DNA of 64,000 nt. Source: Leucobacter allii. Its GTDB lineage: Bacteria > Actinomycetota > Actinomycetes > Actinomycetales > Microbacteriaceae. The notes beneath the pieces were generated by a model that did no database searches, was not told where the DNA came from, and worked only from the letters and a program-made list of their open reading frames with translations. The DNA lies in contig NZ_CP095045.1 of the NCBI RefSeq assembly GCF_022919155.1, positions 1,054,001 through 1,118,000 on the forward strand. The letters are read 5' to 3'. Made by a program: the position numbers and the translations under genes. Shown here one piece after another: positions 56,929-64,000 of this stretch. Within the stretch, counting starts at the first letter, position 1, and the number at the start of each line of letters is the position of its first letter.

Positions 56929-57150
56929 ATGAAGCTGAGCGAGTTCCGGCGAGCGTGCGCCGCGGAGTTCGGCGCGGAATACGCCGGGGTGCTGCTGCGC
57001 GACCACTGGCTGGCGGCGCTCGGCGGGACGGCGGAGGAGGCCCTCGAGCGCGGCGTCGCCGCCCGGGCCGTCTGGGAGGCGCTCTGCGCGGACCTCGACG
57101 TGCCCCCCGAGCGGCGCTACGGTCGCGGATTGCCCGATCCGCGGGACTGA
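56929..57150 (+). CDS. DUF3046 domain protein
   Basis: A 73-residue protein, MKLSEFRRACAAEFGAEYAG with HWLAALGGTAEEAL and VWEALCADLDVPPERRYG. These are the hallmarks of DUF3046, a small actinobacterial protein encoded just before recA. A GAGAGGAAC site precedes the ATG. Function unknown. In this genome an arr gene separates it from recA. Confidence 0.88.
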   Translation: MKLSEFRRACAAEFGAEYAGVLLRDHWLAALGGTAEEALERGVAARAVWEALCADLDVPPERRYGRGLPDPRD

Positions 57151-57204
57151 ACCGGTCTTCCCCGGAGCGCCGCGGTGTGCCAGGCTGATCGGGAGGGGGC
57201 GCGC

Positions 57205-57621
57205 ATGGGCGAGGAAACGGGGCCGTTCTTCCACGGCACGATCGCCGAGCTGCGCGCCGGCGATCTGATCACCCCCGGCCGCCCGTCGAACTATCGCCCC
57301 GAGGTGGTCATGCGCCACGTCTACTTCACCGCGCTGCCCGACGGTGCGGGGCTCGCGGCCGAACTCGCGGGCGAACTGGCGGGCGGCTCGGCGACCCCGC
57401 GCGTGTACGAGGTGGCGCCCACCGGCGCGTTCGAGGACGACCCCAACGTGACCGATCGCAAGTTCCCGGGAAACCCCACGCGCTCGTATCGGAGCGCCGC
57501 GCCGCTGCGCGTCGTCCGCGAGCTCGGCGAGTGGCCGCGGCTGACGCCCGAGGCGCTGCGCGGCTGGCGGGAGCGCCTCGTGGACGTGCCCGCGCACCGG
57601 CGGGGCGAGATCCTCAACTGA
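57205..57621 (+). CDS. arr: NAD+-rifampin ADP-ribosyltransferase
   Basis: A 138-residue enzyme inactivating rifampicin by ADP-ribosylation. The N-terminal FFHGTIAELRAGDLITPG holds the catalytic His10; the YRPEVVMRHVYFTALPDGA segment follows, and the FEDDPNVTDRKFPGNPTRSY motif contains the conserved Asp residues of Arr. Length is close to the 140-150 of known Arr. ATG 57205 is chosen because GGGAGGGGG precedes it. GC content and codons match the host, so it is probably resident rather than recently acquired. A CAGGCT just upstream could be a -10. Confidence 0.92.
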   Translation: MGEETGPFFHGTIAELRAGDLITPGRPSNYRPEVVMRHVYFTALPDGAGLAAELAGELAGGSATPRVYEVAPTGAFEDDPNVTDRKFPGNPTRSYRSAAPLRVVRELGEWPRLTPEALRGWRERLVDVPAHRRGEILN

Positions 57622-57652
57622 GCCCGTCGAGCGAGACACGCCGCGCATCGCT

Positions 57653-57668
57653 TCGAAGATGTGTTCGA
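57653..57668. promoter_or_regulatory. recA: LexA (SOS) box and recA promoter
   Basis: TCGAAGATGTGTTCGA matches the actinobacterial LexA consensus TCGAAC-N4-GTTCGA at 11 of 12 fixed positions. TAGCTT (57676-57681) is a plausible -10, with the box overlapping the -35, so LexA would repress recA. The box starts 32 bp after the arr stop. A second -10-like TAGGGT lies at 57755-57760. Confidence 0.88.
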
Positions 57669-57863
57669 ATCGTGCTAGCTTCGTCCACAGGTCGGCAGTT
57701 CGCCCGATCATCCACAGATCCGCCCTCCGCCACCCCGATGTCGGAGGCCCGTCCTAGGGTGTGAAGCAACAGCCGCCCAACGCCTTGTCCCGGGGCCACC
57801 GCCCCGGACAGTCGGTAGGCAGCAACCCAGCGGCGGCGCCGCGCACAGCTAAAGGAGCAGGAC

Positions 57864-58937
<1,074 letters not shown>

Positions 58938-58941
58938 CGCC

Positions 58942-59733
58942 ATGGCGGTGCGATTCCTGCCCCCGCCCGAAGCGCCGCGACCGGAGCGCGCGGCGGAGCG
59001 CGGCGACCTCGCGGAGGTCATCGAGCTCCGCTCGCGGCTGGCGCAGCGCTCCTGGCTCCCGGCGTCCGAGGGGCCCGAGCCCGGCGGAGCCGCCTCCGGC
59101 GCCCCCGCGCGCGGCGCTCCCGAGCTCGGCGGAGCCGAGCCCGATGTCGATCCCGGGGAGGTCCCTGGGGCGGAACCCGGGGAGCTGCCGAGCATCGCGC
59201 GCGCGCCGGTCGCCATCGACGAGCCCGCAACGGAGGCCCCGTCGGAGCGCGCCGGCTGCGCCGAGGACGGCGTACGGATCCTCGCGCGCCGCGCGCGATC
59301 CAGCGGAGAGCTGCGCGAAGAACTGCTCCGGCTCGAGCACGACGCCGGGGAGGTCGAGACCGTCATCGACGAGTTCATCGCGAGCCACTACCTCGACGAT
59401 TCCGGGCTCGCCCGCGCGGTCACCGAGAAGCTGCGGAGCTCCAAGCGCGCGAGCCGCTCCCAGATCCGGGTGAAGCTCCGCGGCCGGAAGCTGCCGGACG
59501 CGGTCATCGAGGAGGCGCTCGGAGCACTCGACGTCGACGAGGAGTTCGCGCTGCTGCGGGAGACCGCGGTCGATCGGGCCCGCAAGCTCGGCGGGCTCGA
59601 CCGGCAGACCGCCGAACGACGCCTCCTCGGCTTCCTTGCACGGCGCGGCTGGTCCGGCGAGCCCGCGGCGCGGGCCGCGCGCGAGGCGCTCGACGGCGCC
59701 GGTCGCCCCTCCGGCGGCGTCCGCTTCAGCTGA
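58942..59733 (+). CDS. recX: Regulatory protein RecX with long disordered N-terminus
   Basis: A 263-residue protein. Only the last 160 residues form the RecX three-helix repeats (GVRILARRARSSGELREELL, then YLDDSGLARAVTEKLRSSKRASRSQI and KLGGLDRQTAERRLLGFLARRGWSG). The first 100 are rich in Pro, Gly, Ala and Glu and probably disordered, making it longer than the usual 150-220. RecX limits RecA filament growth. The ATG lies 4 bp after recA, and its stop codon is part of a 21-bp tandem duplication. Confidence 0.9.
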   Translation: MAVRFLPPPEAPRPERAAERGDLAEVIELRSRLAQRSWLPASEGPEPGGAASGAPARGAPELGGAEPDVDPGEVPGAEPGELPSIARAPVAIDEPATEAPSERAGCAEDGVRILARRARSSGELREELLRLEHDAGEVETVIDEFIASHYLDDSGLARAVTEKLRSSKRASRSQIRVKLRGRKLPDAVIEEALGALDVDEEFALLRETAVDRARKLGGLDRQTAERRLLGFLARRGWSGEPAARAAREALDGAGRPSGGVRFS

Positions 59734-59771
59734 TCCCGGGCGCACGGCGCCTGATCCCGGGCGCACGGCGC
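59730..59771 (+). repeat. Perfect 21-bp tandem duplication at the recX stop codon
   Basis: CTGATCCCGGGCGCACGGCGC occurs twice without a break. The first copy contains the recX TGA. Confidence 0.95.
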
Positions 59772-59787
59772 CGCCGGGGCCGCTCGG

Positions 59788-59793
59788 TAGACT
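59788..59793 (+). promoter_or_regulatory. miaB: -10 hexamer TAGACT, leaderless promoter of miaB
   Basis: TAGACT is followed by GGGCGC and the ATG at 59800 (6 nt). Confidence 0.55.
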
Positions 59794-59799
59794 GGGCGC

Positions 59800-61356
59800 A
59801 TGAGTCTCGCCATCGCCGATCCCACCGAGATCGCGCCGTCGCCCGCGGCGCTCCGCCCCGACGGCACCCCGCGCAGCTACACGGTGCGCACGCTCGGGTG
59901 CCAGATGAACGTGCACGACTCCGAGCGGCTCTCCGGCTCGCTCGAGGCCGCGGGATACGTCGCCGCGGAGGACGCGGATGCGGCCGACGTCGTCGTCATC
60001 AACACCTGCGCCGTGCGCGAGAACGCCGCGAAGAAGCTCTACGGCAGCCTCGGCACGCTCGCCGGGGTGAAGCGGCAGCGCGAGGGGATGCAGATCGCCG
60101 TCGGGGGATGCCTCGCGCAGAAGGATCAGGGGGAGATCGTCGCGAAGGCCCCCTGGGTCGACGTCGTCTTCGGTACGCACAACATGGGCTCCCTGCCCGT
60201 GCTGCTCGAGCGCGCGCGACACAACGCCGAGGCCCAGATCGAGATCCTCGAGTCCCTCGAGGTGTTCCCCTCCACGCTGCCGACGAAGCGCGATTCGGCA
60301 TCGAGCGGCTGGGTCTCCATCTCGGTCGGCTGCAACAACACCTGCACCTTCTGCATCGTCCCCTCGCTGCGGGGCAAGGAGAAGGACCGTCGACCGGGCG
60401 ACATCCTCGCCGAGGTGCGGGCCCTCGTCGACGACGGCGCCATCGAGGTGACGCTGCTCGGGCAGAACGTCAACACCTACGGCGTCGAGTTCGGCGACCG
60501 GCAGGCCTTCGGCAAGCTGCTGCGCGCCATGGGCGAGATCGAGGGCCTCGAGCGCGTGCGCTTCACGAGCCCGCACCCCGCCGCGTTCACCGACGACGTG
60601 ATCGCCGCGATGGCCGAGACCCCGAATGCGATGCCGCAGCTCCACATGCCGCTGCAGTCGGGGTCGGACGCCGTGCTCAAGGCGATGCGGCGCTCCTACC
60701 GTTCGAAGCGCTTCCTCGGCATCCTCGACGCCGTGCGCGCGCGCATTCCGCACGCGGCGATCACGACCGACATCATCGTCGGGTTCCCCGGCGAGACGGA
60801 GGAGGACTTCCAGGAGACCCTTCGCGTCGTCGAGGCGTCCCGATTCTCGAGCGCGTTCACCTTCCAGTACTCGATCCGCCCGGGCACCCCGGCGGCCGAG
60901 ATGCCTGACCAGCTGCCCAAGGCGGTCGTGCAGGAGCGCTACGAGCGGCTGCTCGCCCTGCAGGAGCGGATCTCGCACGAGGAGAACCTCGCGCAGATCG
61001 GGCGCACGCTCGAGGTGCTCGTCGCCGTCGGCGAGGGCAAGAAGGACGCCGCGACGCGCCGGCTCTCCGGCCGGGCTGAGGACAACCGCCTCGTCCACTT
61101 CGCCCTCCCCGAGGGCGCCGAGGAGCCCCGACCGGGCGATGTCGTCACGGTCGAGGTGACGAGCGCCGCGCCGCACTTCCTCATCGCCGACTCCGCCGTG
61201 GCCGCGACGCCCCGGTACGCGGTGCGGCGCACGCGCGCCGGCGACGCGTGGGATCGGCGTCAGGCGGAGAGCTGCGGCGTCCCCGCCCCGGCGGCGGCGA
61301 GCGGCAGCGCGCCGCGCGTCGTGAGCCTCGGGCTGCCGGCGCTCCGGACGAGATGA
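59800..61356 (+). CDS. miaB: tRNA-2-methylthio-N6-dimethylallyladenosine synthase
   Basis: A 518-residue radical SAM methylthiotransferase acting on A37 of tRNAs after MiaA. The UPF0004 domain has its three cysteines in [17 protein letters not shown] and VGGCLAQKD. The radical SAM cluster motif CNNTCTFC is intact, and a TRAM domain follows ([14 protein letters not shown]). The C-terminus carries about 50 extra residues of low conservation. The stop overlaps miaA. Confidence 0.96.
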   Translation: MSLAIADPTEIAPSPAALRPDGTPRSYTVRTLGCQMNVHDSERLSGSLEAAGYVAAEDADAADVVVINTCAVRENAAKKLYGSLGTLAGVKRQREGMQIAVGGCLAQKDQGEIVAKAPWVDVVFGTHNMGSLPVLLERARHNAEAQIEILESLEVFPSTLPTKRDSASSGWVSISVGCNNTCTFCIVPSLRGKEKDRRPGDILAEVRALVDDGAIEVTLLGQNVNTYGVEFGDRQAFGKLLRAMGEIEGLERVRFTSPHPAAFTDDVIAAMAETPNAMPQLHMPLQSGSDAVLKAMRRSYRSKRFLGILDAVRARIPHAAITTDIIVGFPGETEEDFQETLRVVEASRFSSAFTFQYSIRPGTPAAEMPDQLPKAVVQERYERLLALQERISHEENLAQIGRTLEVLVAVGEGKKDAATRRLSGRAEDNRLVHFALPEGAEEPRPGDVVTVEVTSAAPHFLIADSAVAATPRYAVRRTRAGDAWDRRQAESCGVPAPAAASGSAPRVVSLGLPALRTR

Positions 61357-62300
61357 TGCCCGGGCAGGCCCCGGCCCCGCGGCTGTGGGCCGTGGTCGGC
61401 GCGACGGGGACCGGCAAGTCCGCCCTCTCCCTCGACCTCGCGGAGGCGCTGGCCGCGCAGGGCCGCCGGGCCGAGATCGTGAACGCCGACGCGATGCAGC
61501 TCTACCGCGGCATGGACATCGGCACGGCGAAGCTCGCCCCCGCGGAGCGCCGGGGCATCCCGCACCACCTCTTCGACGCGCTGACCCCTGCGGAGGAGGC
61601 GACGGTGGCCTGGTACCAGCCGCGCGCCCGTGGGGCCATCGCGGGCATCCACGCCCGCGGCGCCGACGCGATCCTCGTCGGCGGATCCGGCCTCTACGCC
61701 TCGAGCGTGCTCTTCGACTTCCGCTTCCCGCCGCGCGACGACGCGCTGCGGGCCGAGCTCGAGGCGGAGGCCGCGCGCGCCGGCGTCGATCCGCTGCTCG
61801 AACGGCTGCGCGGCATCGACGCGCGCGCCGCCGCAGCGGTCGATGCGCGCAATCCGCGCCGCGTCGTGCGGGCGCTCGAAGTGGCCCTGCTCGGCGGCGA
61901 GGCCCAGACGGAGCTGCCCGCGGCGCCCGAGCACTGGTACGGCGGATTCCCGGGCGCGACCCGCCTCCTCGGGGTGCACTGCGAGCGGTCCGAGCTCGTA
62001 CCGCGGCTCGACCGCCGAGTCGAATCGATGTGGGCTGCGGGGCTCCTCGACGAGGTGCGCGGCCTCCTCCCGTACGGCATCGCCCACGGCCCGACCGCTT
62101 CGCGGGCGATCGGGTATGCGCAGGCGCTCGCGCAGCTCGAGGGCCGCATGACGGAGGCGGAGGCGATCGCCGAGACGCAGGCGCTCACCCGTCGCTATGC
62201 GCGGCGCCAGGTGAGCTGGTTCAGACGCTACGCGGGCATCGAATGGCTCGCCGCCGGGGAACTGCCCGGGGCGCTGCTGCGCGCGCGTGCGGATGCGTGA
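61353..62300 (+). CDS. miaA: tRNA dimethylallyltransferase
   Basis: A 315-residue enzyme adding the dimethylallyl group to A37 of UNN-decoding tRNAs, the substrate for MiaB. The P-loop is [17 protein letters not shown] (Lys22), then [32 protein letters not shown] and the [14 protein letters not shown] motif near the C-terminus. The first ATG overlaps the miaB stop (ATGA); the next ATG, three bases on, is an equally possible start. miaB-miaA coupling fits their sequential action. Confidence 0.96.
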   Translation: MMPGQAPAPRLWAVVGATGTGKSALSLDLAEALAAQGRRAEIVNADAMQLYRGMDIGTAKLAPAERRGIPHHLFDALTPAEEATVAWYQPRARGAIAGIHARGADAILVGGSGLYASSVLFDFRFPPRDDALRAELEAEAARAGVDPLLERLRGIDARAAAAVDARNPRRVVRALEVALLGGEAQTELPAAPEHWYGGFPGATRLLGVHCERSELVPRLDRRVESMWAAGLLDEVRGLLPYGIAHGPTASRAIGYAQALAQLEGRMTEAEAIAETQALTRRYARRQVSWFRRYAGIEWLAAGELPGALLRARADA

Positions 62301-62311
62301 GGAGGACGAGC

Positions 62312-62842
62312 ATGGGAGTCGCGCTGCGCGCCTTCGATACGGCGGACACCGAGGAGGTCGTCGCGCTCTGGAAGCGGTGCGGGCTCACGCGACCGTGGAA
62401 CGACCCCCGCGCCGACATCGCCCGCAAGCTGACGGTGCAGCCCGAGCTCTTCCGCCTCGCGGTGGAACGCGCTCCCGTCCCCGAGGCGGGTGCGCCGAGG
62501 GGCGACGTCGCCGCTCCGGAGGCCATCGTGGGCAGCGTCATGGCGGGATACGACGGGCATCGCGGATGGATGTACTATCTCGCCGTCCACCCGGCGCGAC
62601 GGGGCGCGGGGATCGCCCGGGCCCTGGTGGCCGACGCCGAGGCGCGGCTCCTGGCCCTCGGCTGCCCGAAGGCCATGCTCATGGTGCGCCGCGACAACGG
62701 CGATGCGCTCGGACTGTACGACGCCCTCGGCTACCGCACCGACGAGGTGCACGTGCGCGGCAGACGGCTCATCGCGGATCATGCCCCGGCCTCCGAGCCG
62801 CGGGACGCCCCCGCGGCAGCGCCCCGTAGACTGGGGCGATGA
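62312..62842 (+). CDS. GNAT-family N-acetyltransferase
   Basis: A 176-residue acetyltransferase of the YpeA type. The acetyl-CoA motif is [22 protein letters not shown], preceded by a beta-strand with GWMYYLAV and followed by [20 protein letters not shown]. The N-terminal [21 protein letters not shown] is diagnostic of this subgroup. GGAGGACGAGC precedes the ATG; the stop overlaps dapF (ATGA). The substrate is unknown. Confidence 0.9.
   Translation: MGVALRAFDTADTEEVVALWKRCGLTRPWNDPRADIARKLTVQPELFRLAVERAPVPEAGAPRGDVAAPEAIVGSVMAGYDGHRGWMYYLAVHPARRGAGIARALVADAEARLLALGCPKAMLMVRRDNGDALGLYDALGYRTDEVHVRGRRLIADHAPASEPRDAPAAAPRRLGR
62827..62832 (+). promoter_or_regulatory. dapF: -10 hexamer TAGACT, leaderless promoter of dapF
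   Basis: TAGACT lies inside the end of the GNAT gene, 6 nt before the dapF ATG, so dapF can be transcribed independently. Confidence 0.5.
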
Positions 62843-63720
62843 CCACCCTCGCGTTCACCAAGGGCCACGGCACCGGCAACGACTTCGTGCTCTACACCGA
62901 TCCCGAAGGAACGCGCCCGCTCACGCCTGAGCAGATCCGCTTCCTGTGCGACCGCCGCTTCGGCATCGGCGCGGACGGCGTCATCCGCGCCGTGCGCTCG
63001 CGCGCGCTCCCCGAAGGGGCGGCGAGCCTCGCGGAGGAGCCGGAGGCCGAGTGGTTCATGGACTACTGGAACGCCGACGGCACGCCGGCCGAGATGTGCG
63101 GCAACGGGATCCGCGTCTACGCGCACTACCTCATAGCCGAGGGGCTCGTCGCTCCGGAGCGCCGGGACACGCTCCCCATCGGCACCCGCGCGGGCGTCAA
63201 GGACGTGCTCGCCGGGGTCTCCGGCTACACCGTCGACCTCGGTCGGTGGCGGCTCGCGCCGGAGCGGCTCGTCGCGGCGCACGGTCTCGACGTCGCCAGG
63301 CCCGGCCTCGGTATCGACCTCGGCAACCCCCACATCGTCGCGGCGCTCGCGCACGACGGGGAGCTCGACGCGCTCGACCTCGGTCGACGCCCCGCACTCG
63401 ACCCGGAGCCCGCCGACGGTGCGAACGTGGAGTTCGTGGTGCCCGCCGATCCGCTGGTGAAGGACGGCGTCGCGAGGATCCGCATGCGCGTGCACGAGCG
63501 CGGCGTCGGCGAGACGCTCTCCTGCGGCACCGGCACCGCCGCTGCGGCGCTCGCGTTCCGGCATTGGGGCGGCGAGGGCATGCCGAACCACTGGCGGGTC
63601 GACGTGCCGGGAGGGCGGCTCGCCGTGCGGATGTTCCCGACGGAGGAGGGCGAGCACGTCTCCCTGAACGGGCCGGCGGAGCTCGTCTACTCGGGCGAGA
63701 TCGAGCTGCCCGAGGCCTGA
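62839..63720 (+). CDS. dapF: Diaminopimelate epimerase
   Basis: A 293-residue cofactor-independent racemase converting LL-DAP to meso-DAP for lysine. The two catalytic cysteines are present: Cys87 in [13 protein letters not shown] and Cys229 in [14 protein letters not shown]. The opening [16 protein letters not shown] is classical. Residues 50-72 are a small insertion ([20 protein letters not shown]) between strands. It follows the GNAT gene with an ATGA overlap. The ribosome GTPase gene hflX often follows next in actinobacteria but is not visible here. Confidence 0.96.
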   Translation: MTTLAFTKGHGTGNDFVLYTDPEGTRPLTPEQIRFLCDRRFGIGADGVIRAVRSRALPEGAASLAEEPEAEWFMDYWNADGTPAEMCGNGIRVYAHYLIAEGLVAPERRDTLPIGTRAGVKDVLAGVSGYTVDLGRWRLAPERLVAAHGLDVARPGLGIDLGNPHIVAALAHDGELDALDLGRRPALDPEPADGANVEFVVPADPLVKDGVARIRMRVHERGVGETLSCGTGTAAAALAFRHWGGEGMPNHWRVDVPGGRLAVRMFPTEEGEHVSLNGPAELVYSGEIELPEA

Positions 63721-63857
63721 TCCCGGTCGGCCCCGCGGAGTCGTCCCGATCGCGCACCCGCCCCGCGGGATCGCCGCGCGGAGGACGCGCAAGGGGCTCT
63801 GCGGCCGAATGGACCCCGGTCGCGTGCGTTCCGCGCGGCCGCCGCGATCCGTAGCTC

Positions 63858-63863
63858 TACGAT
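63858..63863 (+). promoter_or_regulatory. -10 hexamer TACGAT, leaderless promoter of the terminal lipoprotein gene
   Basis: TACGAT is followed by GGGGGC and the ATG at 63870 (6 nt). Confidence 0.5.
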
Positions 63864-63869
63864 GGGGGC

Positions 63870-64000
63870 ATGCGCTCCGATGCACCGGTCCGACCGTACG
63901 CCCGCGTCGTCGGGGCGATGCTCGCGGGAGCGCTCGCGCTCGGGGCCGTCGCCTGCTCCGGGCGCACGCCGATCGGCGCGGAGGGATCGTCGGGAGCCGC
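63870..64000 (+). CDS. Putative lipoprotein (3' end outside window)
   Basis: The visible 43 residues are MRSDAPVRPYARVVGAM, a hydrophobic core (LAGALALGAVA) and then CSGRTPIG. GAVAC fits a lipobox, with the cysteine at position 29 becoming lipidated after signal peptidase II cleavage. The mature part has just begun at the window edge, so no family can be assigned. Confidence 0.65.
   Translation, partial: MRSDAPVRPYARVVGAMLAGALALGAVACSGRTPIGAEGSSGA

Noticed and set aside
57755..57760. TAGGGT as a leaderless recA promoter
   Set aside because: It lies more than 100 nt before the recA ATG, which has its own AAAGGAG site. At most it is a second promoter, so it was only mentioned with the SOS box.

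Overview
The window is about 70% GC with dense genes, strongly GC-biased third codon positions, many GTG starts and frequent ATGA/GTGA start-stop overlaps. The order pnp - M16 peptidase - dapB - thyA - folA - dapA - rnj - ftsK - pgsA - cinA - clgR - DUF3046 - recA - recX - miaB - miaA - dapF is a typical actinobacterial chromosomal backbone. Together with the small membrane proteins and the Ig-like/propeller protein it suggests a member of the Microbacteriaceae, possibly near Leucobacter; the family placement is inference.

Region 1-7.7 kb is on the minus strand. It holds a small catabolic set (HSL-type hydrolase, PucR-like regulator, FAD monooxygenase, MarR regulator, DUF3237 protein) and a three-gene operon (YraQ/UPF0718 permease, TIGR03943/DUF1980 protein, Ig/beta-propeller membrane protein) preceded by a Zur-like box. 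Region 7.7-12.1 kb holds a GlxA-type regulator, gap, a hisN-DUF3054 pair, tRNA-Lys(CTT) and two small membrane proteins. Region 12.1-17.4 kb is ilvD-ilvBN-ilvC (branched-chain amino acids), closed by a strong terminator. Region 17.4-24.7 kb has a DrrAB-like ABC exporter divergent from its probable TetR regulator, the helicase HrpB, and uncharacterised membrane proteins. Region 24.8-28 kb carries serA, an SRPBCC protein and an SDR.

From 28 to 63.7 kb runs the conserved backbone: RNA decay (pnp, rnj), lysine/DAP synthesis (dapA, dapB, dapF), one-carbon and nucleotide metabolism (thyA, folA), chromosome segregation and repair (ftsK, recA with a LexA box, recX), tRNA modification (miaA, miaB), phospholipid synthesis (pgsA) and regulation (clgR). 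The backbone is interrupted by accessory insertions: an APC permease plus a GGDEF protein before thyA; a DUF559 nuclease-like gene between folA and dapA; and a block of six closely packed genes between rnj and ftsK. That block is FemX-like transferase, MurJ-like flippase, FemX-like transferase, then jetA-jetB-jetC, the SMC-like core of a Wadjet anti-plasmid system. JetD, the nuclease subunit, is not encoded here. An arr (rifampin ADP-ribosyltransferase) gene lies just before recA.

Three points affect interpretation. (i) The M16 peptidase and RNase J frames are each broken by what looks like one missing base in a homopolymer run. (ii) The GGDEF gene runs in frame, without a stop, into thyA; this may be a real fusion or a third error of the same kind. 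(iii) Thirteen genes begin 6-7 nt after a TANNNT -10 hexamer, mostly TAGRCT, which implies widespread leaderless transcription. No insertion sequence, prophage, CRISPR array or rRNA gene was seen.
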